Of a stretch of DNA of 64,000 nucleotides, positions 56,721 to 64,000 are shown in pieces. Location: contig OW203771.1 of the NCBI GenBank assembly GCA_934045905.1, positions 3,596,001-3,660,000 on the forward strand, read 5' to 3'. The stretch is from Leuctra nigra. Lineage: Eukaryota > Arthropoda > Insecta > Plecoptera > Leuctridae. The translations under genes were made by a program, and so were the position numbers. The number at the start of each line of letters is the position of its first letter. Position 1 is the stretch's first letter. The notes under the pieces were generated by a model. The model saw only the letters and a program-made list of their open reading frames with translations. It had not been told where the DNA came from and did not search any database.

Positions 56721-57427
56721 TAGGGATGTTCCATGGAAATTTTTCCGTGGAAAAATTTCCGACGGAAAGAAAAATATGGAAATTTCCCAGACTTACCCAT
56801 ATTTTTCCATAAAAGTGGAAAAATTGAAATTTCTTACTCTAATTGTAGTTGTAATTAAAATTTAATTTTGATAATGAAACACAATTTGTTTTGACAACTA
56901 TAAGAAGTGTGTACAATCTGATCAATGAAGATAGCCAGCTTTCACGTGTGGATTACAATGAATAGCTTTTTGAGAGCGTAATAATTTGCATAACTACGTG
57001 CTATCTAGTATTGTATTCTTCATAGTCCGTTGTATGCAATTGGCAACTTTACTGAAATAATTCTGTTCGCATGTATTGAAGGATGCTAGATGTGGAAAAT
57101 AAAATACTCGTTGGACTGGAACTCGACCTCCTCTCATTTGCCGGGCGAGGACTTCACCACCGGAGCTACCAAGACGGTTACATTCCGATACACACGGTGG
57201 TAGAGCCCTTGCCTTTCAACTGAGAGGTCCTGGGTTCAAGCCCTGGTCCCGCCGGATATTTCACATGGCCCTTCAATTCATCTAGACCATGCGGAAAATT
57301 TTCGAAAAACGTATATAATCTAATGTTTTGGGTTATTTTTCCTAAAATTGGAAATATTTCCATATTTTTCCGGAATTTTTTCTGGAAATTTCCGAAAAAA
57401 TATTTTTCAGGAAAATTTCCATCCCTA
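56721..57427 (+). mobile_element. hAT-like element L carrying two tRNA-like segments
   Basis: TAGGGATGTTCCATGGAAA at the left and TTTCCATCCCTA at the right; GGTGT flanks both ends. Subterminal TGGAAATTTTTCC-type repeats face inward from both ends. Inside, at 57110-57250, two tRNA-like pieces lie head to head. Confidence 0.55.
57110..57250. pseudogene. Two divergent tRNA-like remnants
   Basis: Plus strand: GGTGGTAGAGCCCTTGCC (box A region) and GGGTTCAAGCCCTGGTCCCG (box B and acceptor-like). Minus strand: TTGGTAGCTCCGGTGGTGAAG and GGTCGAGTTCCAGTCC. Neither makes a full cloverleaf by eye. Confidence 0.45.
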
Positions 57428-58059
57428 GGTGTGGCCCCATCCAGAAGTATGAGTAGACGAGCAAAAAGCCGGACAAGTGTGTGATATTGAATACAATTTG
57501 TGACATTGGTAGTCACTCATAGACATTTATACTCACAACGCAGTGAGTTCCAGTAGATTTCAAAAATCGCACGGGAAAGTATAAGAAAAATTATGAAAAA
57601 GTTCATAAATATAATAATCGACTCCCGTTCCTCATATTTCACTAAAAAGTATAGGTACCTACGTATAGTGAATATTTTTCGTAAAAGAAAAGTTATGAGA
57701 TAGTTCCCAAGTGATAACGTGATCATCTTCAGCATAGATCTTCAACATTGATGCAAAATAGCTGGCAGCGTCAACGCGTCTAGAACAAATATTACCTTGA
57801 GCAGAAGTGAGAATTAGTTGGTGGAACAAAGGTGAAATAATCGAATGAATGGGATAACCAAATATCTATATTTGGTTACAGACGGGCCTTACTGTAACCT
57901 CACATACATATTCATAGGAAAGAAACACAGCTCAGTGTAGAAGATAAATTGTTTTTTGTGCAACATTGACTATAATAATAACAAATAATAATCTGTTAAA
58001 AGATATTCTTTAAAGTCTACATTTCTTGAGCGGTTTTCATATATTGAAGCTGTGTACAG

Positions 58060-58181
58060 GGAAATATATTCGGTAAACGCTCAAACAACTTTGCCAGTGT
58101 AAAGGGTTCGCGAGGGAGGAACGTAAAGTAACGTTTTAAGCATGGAAAGGGAAAAGGAACGTTTACCGAAAATATTTCCAT
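58060..58181 (+). repeat. Imperfect inverted repeat
   Basis: GGAAATATATTCGGTAAACG and CGTTTACCGAAAATATTTCC face each other about 75 nt apart. Confidence 0.7.
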
Positions 58182-58357
58182 GACCATCCCATCATCTCGG
58201 CAATAAGCTGTCAAAGAAGCACACAAACTAATGTATTCTCAACAAATCGGAGAACTATTTTCAGGAGACTCAAAACAGAACGTGAAACCGGAAAGCAAAA
58301 GGTAATTGAATAATGTCGATGCCGTCCTATCCTATGAAGGAGTCATGAAACAAACTG

Positions 58358-58398
58358 CTGCTAGCAACGCGTGCCGAGTCAATACGCGTTGCTAGCAG
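58358..58398 (+). repeat. Perfect 14-bp-stem hairpin next to the 126-bp array
   Basis: CTGCTAGCAACGCG (58358-58371) and its exact complement (58385-58398), 13-nt loop. Confidence 0.9.
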
Positions 58399-58399
58399 G

Positions 58400-59035
58400 G
58401 AGCTGGTAATAGCAGTGCAGTGGCCGACGCATTGCGTATACACAGACACGCAGTACACTGACATCGTAAACACAACACACAACCCTAACGCGAGGCCGGG
58501 TCAATGAGGAATGATGCAACATATCTCAGCTGGTAGCAGTGCAGTGGCCGACGCATTGCGTATACACAGACACATACGCAGCACACTGACATCGTAAACA
58601 CAACACACAACCCTAACGCGAGGCCGGGTCAATGAGGAATGATGCAACATATCTCAGCTGGTAGCAGTGCAGTGGCCGACGCATTGCGTATACACAGACA
58701 TACGCAGTACACTGACATCGTAAACACAACACACAACCCTAACGCGAGGCCGGGTCAATGAGGAATGATACAACATATCTCAGCTGGTAGCAGTGCAGCG
58801 GCCGACGCATTGCGTATACACAGACATACGCAGTACACTGACATCGTAAACACAACACACAACCCTAACGCGAGGCCGGGTCAATGAGGAATGATGCAAC
58901 ATATCTCAGCTGGTAGCAGTGCAGTGGCCGACGCATTGCGTATACACAGACATACGCAGTACACTGACATCGTAAACACAACACACAACCCTAACGCGAG
59001 GCCGGGTCAATGAGGAATGATGCAACATATCTCAT
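58400..59035 (+). repeat. Tandem array, 5 units of 124-128 bp
   Basis: The unit contains AGCAGTGCAGTGGCCGACGC, ACTGACATCGTAAACACAAC and AGGCCGGGTCAATGAGGAAT. Length differences come from the ACACAGACATACGCAG stretch. Confidence 0.95.
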
Positions 59036-59214
59036 ACGTTGCGAGGGAACTTGGTTCTACTTTCAGTGACTGGAGAAGTATTGTTGCGGGCTTGGGGCTG
59101 AATTGTGTTGCAACTAAATGAAATTTCGGGATGTAGTAGCTTTAAAATGGGGAGGGGGTGGGAAAACTGGCTCGGGGGGAGTTCTGTTATCTACAGTTGA
59201 GTGTAAAAATACTA

Positions 59215-59760
59215 TGGAAAACGCTCAGTGTAACGCTTTGAAGAGCGAGCACCGAAATGTGCAAAACCTTCAATCAAACAATCAAACATAACTTAAAACA
59301 TTATACTGATTTTATTCCAGACTTTCTAATTTCCATACACTCTGGAATATTATTTATGTGGCTTGTGCGATTTGGTACTTTTTAAACATTCCGCATTGAC
59401 AGCTCTTCAAAAATCTAAAATTGCAACAAATCCGTAAATACTTGACCGATTGTGCTGAAAACTTATAAAATTTAATCGGAGCATTTTGATTTTCGACCAA
59501 TCAGAAGATTTTTTTTAAATTTCAGCCAATAGGATTTAGCTGAAACTTTGTACTATTTGAGTCAATTTTGGTTGCAATGACTTGGCAAACTAAAAATTGA
59601 TTGGACCAGCCAATCGGAAAATATTTTTTTTTTTAAATTTGAACCAATCAACGGATTTCAAAAAAAATATGCTCTTCAAAGCCCAGAGATGGCCCGAACA
59701 TGTGTGCAAAGTTTCAGCTCGAATGAAGAAAACCTGTGACCTGTAGGTATATTGTCAATA
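59215..59760 (-). repeat. Dispersed repeat K, inverted copy
   Basis: The core appears inverted at the left (AAAACGCTCAGTGTAACG-CTTTGAAGAGCGAG, 59218-59252). A body with GACCGATTGTGCTGAAAAC and GGTTGCAATGACTTGGCA lies to the right. Confidence 0.5.
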
Positions 59761-61245
59761 ACAGAAATACAAAAAGGAGAGGTCCGTGCCAAAAGAGCCA
59801 TAAAGAGTCACTCGCTCAATTAATATTCCTCACGATAGTAACAATCCTTCCGTCACACCATCCTTCCGTAATAAAGTCATTACACTTCCCACATCAATAC
59901 TTTACAACATCCTTCCCTCACAACATCCTTCTCTCGTAGCATCCTTCCTATATTATACCTATAAAGTTGCTTTAGCACCAAGCACACAAGAAATTCTGTA
60001 CCACCTTTAAAGCCATAAAAAATGCTTTCATATCTGGCAATCCTTCGGGTCCATTACAGGACAACCGTTACCGGGTCTTCCTTAATTACGTAACTACGTC
60101 TAAACATGTTTTACTGGTGGTTTATTATCAGGTAGAACCGCATTTTATTACTCCGTGGAAGTACACGATTCGTGGAACTCAAAAAACAACTGCTCGCCAA
60201 GGCAGGCAACAACGTACGGACATAAAAAGCCCTGTCCACACAGTGATTGTTGATGGGTAATGAGTACCTAGTTCGACAGTTAAGTTGGCTGCAATGATCG
60301 CCCGAGTGTTTGCTTGACGCGAGGTTTAACGACGAATGTAATGAAATGTACGCGACGCTTGAGAGGTAAACTCCATTACCTGGAGCACAATAGACAACGA
60401 TGTCGAGGAGTTGATGAGTTATCACTCGTATTCAGGAACAAACGAGGATGCTGCAGACGATCGCTTGAGCTGATTCATGGCTCTGATGAGTGGTCATTCC
60501 AAATAGATTTCGATTCCTACTAAACTTCTCCAAAATCAATTATAAAGCAGATTGAATAGATTACCTAAGTATTATAGATGCACAATAAAGTCACGTCCTC
60601 CGAGTGTTCTGATTATACTAATCAAAATTTTGCAGTGATTATGATAGTATTTTCATATTTCTTTCACTCTGTTGTTCACTTTAATTGATTTTCGTTCAAT
60701 ATAATTTATTAGTCTTATGCGTAAATATGCTAATTTTAGTTTAAATAATAAATTATCTCGTGTTTTGAGTTTATTAATGCTAGCCTTATAGAGCACTATC
60801 TTACTTCTTTACTAGAAGTAGTCACTTCAGTACTTCATTAAAAAATCTGGGACCATTTACATAATATTATGCAGAATGCATTTTACTTCGTCAGAGGAAA
60901 TAGCACACCACATTTCAGAAAAGGCGAAATTTTTAAGAATATTCATTGGTAACATGCTTGCTGCTTCATGCATATGTATAGCACATTAGATTACGAATTT
61001 CAAGTGAAAATTATTGATCATAAGAACACTATTAGCACGGGTAAAGCGATGGAATGACAACGAATCAAGTAAAATATGCATGATAAGCGAGCGTCTGCAT
61101 TACAAACATGGCACATAGTGGTATGTTTTACTTTTGCATTACCAAACACTGTGTACCATCAGGCCAATTGTTGCACAAAATATTCGATATCCTCGAGTTC
61201 TACATCCTATCGGTTTCTAGCAAGACCGGCATAATGGTAGCACCG
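59761..61245. other. No gene or clear repeat seen
   Basis: Presumed intronic; includes a few ACATCCTTCC-type short repeats at 59840-59950. Confidence 0.4.
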
Positions 61246-61249
61246 GGAT

Positions 61250-61853
61250 GCGTATTTCCAAAGTATACCCAGCCCCAGCGCACCGTCGACCGATTGGTGT
61301 GTTCACCTCGGTTGAGAAAGTGAAAGTAATCTGTCAGAACATCTCTACCCATCAGTGTCACTGAGAAATAACGATGGAAACGAAGAAGATTCTAATTAAA
61401 TGTGCGTTATTTAGTGTTTTGACTACCTACTTCACTATTTTGCAAATTGCGATGTGAATACCTAATCTTAACACACGTAGATTAATGATACAATTAAATC
61501 GTATCAGAGTTCTGAATTCAGGCACAAGGTCAACGTTTCTTCGCACCAATAAACTGTTTGCAGATTACGTTGAACTTCAAGATTTCTACTATGGTAGTAG
61601 CGGGTAATAACGATAGGATAGTAATACGATATCGTTAGGATTGCAGGTATGAATGTCAATTGTCACCAAGTCATCAAAAGATTTCTTTCGTTATATTTTC
61701 CGAAGATATGTTTCTTAGTGCGTGGGTTGAGATGTTCTGACAGGATAACATTCAGTTTCACAACCGAGGTGATCATTCAATCATAGACCACGTGACCAAG
61801 ACACACCAATCAGTGACGATGCGCTGGGGCTGGGTATACTTTGGAAATACGCC
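61250..61853 (+). mobile_element. Element with ~120-bp terminal inverted repeats
   Basis: The left arm starts GCGTATTTCCAAAGTATACC and continues to CAGAACATCTC (about 61351). The right arm (about 61728-61853) is its complement with small indels. About 370 nt of AT-rich interior; no coding. Confidence 0.8.
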
Positions 61854-62106
61854 ACCGGCGTAAAGCTTATACAATTTACCGGTGTATCTTTTATCTGGAA
61901 ATAAGATGTTCGTATTGTCATCTTATAGATGTGATACCGTATTTAATCCCAGCTCCTTTATCAACGCGTTCACTGAATTCTTATTTTCCTATTACTAGAT
62001 TTTCTTTACTGTATTCGAACAAATAAGCGATACGTGATGGAGCCACTTCTGACAGGAAACTTTTTAGATGCACTTTTTTATTTAGAAGTTCGTGTTTCCA
62101 TAGGAC

Positions 62107-62297
62107 AGTGAAAAAGGAGAAACATTTGAAATTTTGATTTAGTTACAAGTTCACTTTTTCAGCCATAACAAACAACTTAAAGCGCAAATATAATGTAATT
62201 TATTTATATAAATATCCCCCTTATATCCTCCATTATACACCCTATCTCTAGTACCAAAGAATCCACCAGAGGTCAGTCGTGTTCCTTGTTTTCTCGA
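62107..62297 (+). mobile_element. Repeat family J, uninterrupted copy
   Basis: Has the same ordered blocks as 28851-29529 without SINE insertions (GTGAAAAAGGAGAAACA to CAGAGGTCAGTCGTG). Confidence 0.6.
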
Positions 62298-62379
62298 ATA
62301 AGAAGTTAGTTTACACATTCTTCGAACTGAGAGACTGATTTCTTATGGAACACTTCCAGGATGATGGGAAGGGGCGCAT

Positions 62380-62440
62380 GAAGTGCAAACTATCTTGCCG
62401 GGCGAGCGCTCCACCACCTGAGCATTAGACGCGGGTTAGA
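62380..62440 (-). pseudogene. tRNA-like remnant
   Basis: Minus strand: CTCAGGTGGTGGAGCGCTCG looks like a D-arm and box A. The box B side (GTTCTAACCC) lies on the wrong side of it for a tRNA, so only a fragment or rearranged head remains. Confidence 0.35.
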
Positions 62441-62454
62441 ACGTGGCACGTGCG

Positions 62455-62697
62455 TAGTGTTGGAATTTTTCATAAAAAAAAATCTGCAAATTTTCAATGT
62501 TTTGAATCCTGAGGAAGGTAAATATATTTTGATATTTATTTTTATTTTTCTGATGCACCGACATTTTTAAACGTATTATTATCACGCATAATAATGTAAC
62601 ACACCTCCATTAATACTTTACAAAATAAAACAATTGAAAATATGCTGAAAGGTCCTCTGTAAATGAGTAGTTTCATGAAAATTTTCATGATAATTTT
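62455..62697 (-). mobile_element. hAT-like element I, copy 2 (one end lost)
   Basis: TAGTGTTGGAATTTTTCAT terminus and interior blocks (CCGACATTTTTAAACGTATT, CTCTGTAAATGAGTAG) match 7211-7546 on the opposite strand. The second terminus is not recognisable. Confidence 0.6.
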
Positions 62698-62699
62698 AC

Positions 62700-62900
62700 A
62701 CGTGCGCTCCACGTGTGCACGAGGCAGTCCGGACGGCAGATTGGCGTGTAATCGCTCGCCTGCTTCATCCCGACTGCCGCGGACAGGAATAGCCGACAAC
62801 ATCGGGACAGCGGGCACGGAGACGGGGAAGAATGCGGGAAGAATGCTCGCGGCGGGTCCACATAGACCTCGCGGCCGGTCTAGGAGCGTACGTGCACTTC
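62700..62900. other. GC-rich stretch, unidentified
   Basis: CpG-rich (CACGTGTGCACGAGGCAGTC, CGGCGGGTCCACATAGACC) beside element I. It begins where that element ends. No coding reading recognised. Confidence 0.25.
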
Positions 62901-62942
62901 TCTACATTGTTCAGAAGGCACAACAAACACTTTTATTATACG

Positions 62943-63400
62943 CAAGGGCGTATCTAGGATGAAATTTCGGGGGGGGGGGGCGGACATTACTTATATTTTG
63001 AAAAATCAGAGTGTAAAACAGGGGGTTCGGCTGCCCGAGAAAAATTTGGATCAAGGTCATTCAATTAGGTCAATTTTGATTCGCAGTGTATAGCTATTTT
63101 GGGGAAAACAATATAAAATATCAAACAATTGGTCTAAGAGGTTTAAGAATAGGTAAATTTATTGAACTCATTAGAATATGCAAGTTCGGGGCGCATAGCC
63201 CCGGAAATATTTTTGAATTTTAACTTAACTCTAACCATATTGGAACGTTTTTGACATGATCTGTCTATTTTTTAGTGTTTTTTTCAAATATTATTTTAAA
63301 TGTGCTTAATATTTTCTAAGATGAAATACTTGATTGGGGGGGTGGGGGGGGGGGGGGAGAGGCATGGCCCACTCGCCCCCCCCCCCTGAATATGCCCTTG
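62943..63400 (-). mobile_element. hAT-like element G, uninterrupted copy with perfect 8-bp duplication
   Basis: Ends CAAGGGCGTATCTAGG and TATGCCCTTG. ATTATACG is exact on both sides (62935-62942, 63401-63408). G12 at 62969-62980, G14 at 63344-63357 and C11 at 63376-63386 lie just inside the ends. The interior matches 10609-12110 minus its 1-kb insertion. Confidence 0.82.
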
Positions 63401-63454
63401 ATTATACGTCCTGTTAAAGAAAACACTTCACAAAAACGTTTCTTTTTCTTTCTT

Positions 63455-63612
63455 TTTAATTGGTGTTTAACGTAGAACTGTTCTGCAGCGAGGCTAATGG
63501 CGACGGATAAAATCATTATGATGATTATTGGGAGATGATGGTGAAGAATCGTCAAGGATGGTAGGTGGGCAGGAGGCGGTCGTGGTCTATAAGTAGGGTT
63601 GCTTTCCCAACA
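63455..63612 (-). mobile_element. tRNA-derived SINE, head missing
   Basis: Minus-strand body from GGTGTTTAACGTAGAACTG through GGAGGCGGTCGTGG to TTGCTTTCCCAACATTG; the tRNA part is absent. Confidence 0.75.
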
Positions 63613-63659
63613 TTGTCCCTAATCTTACAAAGTTTCAGCCAAATCCTCCCATAGGTTAT

Positions 63660-64000
63660 AATTTATGCCACCTATCTTGCAAAGTTTTAAAATGTCAACT
63701 AGAACCGTTTGACCGATCAACTTAAAACTTTGCATGGTCATTGGGATCAACCTTTTAGATACCTACTTTTTTTTGACAATTTACAGCTCTTCTGTCGTTA
63801 TTTTTAAAAGTTATTGATTTTGTCCTATAATCTTGAAATATATGGAAATGTATGCCAATAATTTAAAAACTTCTTATATCAGTGCCATCTTAATCCTTCA
63901 GTTCCAAGGCCTGTAGAGCAGAGGCTTGCAAACGCATATCAAATCGCATACAATACTATGGCTCGCTCATCAACGCGGTACACAGAGCGTTTTCCTAGTA
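63660..64000 (+). repeat. Dispersed repeat K, copy at window end
   Basis: Body GACCGATCAACTTAAAAC and GGTCATTGGGATCAACC, then TCGCTCATCAACGCGGTACA and AGCGTTTTCC at the window edge, where it is cut. Confidence 0.55.

Larger units (their letters stand above)
50001..64000 (-). other. Upstream intron of CaMKII (partial, inferred)
   Basis: Inference. The preceding exon should encode the glycine loop and the ATP-binding lysine. No minus-strand sequence between the acceptor and the window end resembles it, so the intron would exceed 14 kb. It holds a possible LTR, an IR element, a 126-bp array, hAT-like elements and SINE pieces. Confidence 0.55.

Overview
This is eukaryotic, AT-rich, repeat-dense DNA, almost certainly from an invertebrate and most likely an arthropod (insect-like). 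The evidence is the residue pattern of the one conserved exon, the abundance of tRNA-derived SINEs, and the MITE and foldback load. There are no operons, no bacterial-type genes and no intact protein-coding gene.

The only protein-coding sequence I recognise is a single 60-base exon on the minus strand at 49941-50000. It has consensus splice sites on both sides and encodes the alphaC-helix segment of the kinase domain of calcium/calmodulin-dependent protein kinase II (CaMKII). I looked for the neighbouring CaMKII exons by eye on both sides and did not find them. If the gene is intact, nearly the whole window is intron: at least 14 kb upstream of this exon (50001-64000) and at least 49.9 kb downstream (1-49940).

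The rest is mostly repeats. (1) A tRNA-derived SINE family of about 280 bp, with about 16 copies or fragments on both strands, several with clear target-site duplications. (2) A 5S-rRNA-derived (SINE3-type) element at 14735-15146. (3) Two copies of a large composite element (5328-7203 and 30778-32822), each carrying a terminal hairpin, a microsatellite, CCGGAAGTGACGTCA motifs and a long foldback. (4) Many foldback or inverted-repeat DNA elements: TTAA-flanked, TA-flanked, and hAT-like with 8-bp duplications. One hAT-like element (10609-12110) is split by a younger CACTG-ended element, and its uninterrupted relative lies at 62943-63400. (5) A cluster of unrelated tandem arrays between 26 and 43 kb: about 25 x 90/91 bp, a 12/10-bp composite, 47/24 bp, and about 35 x 83 bp. 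Smaller arrays lie at 33.0 kb (about 29 bp) and 58.4 kb (about 126 bp). Homopolymer G/C tracts, up to 32 G, are scattered through the window and often sit just inside element ends.

The long open frames here (up to 526 codons) come from stop-free tandem arrays and are not proposed as genes. Element classes were assigned by eye from termini and flanking duplications, without alignment or database support. Copy numbers and boundaries are accurate to a few bases at best.
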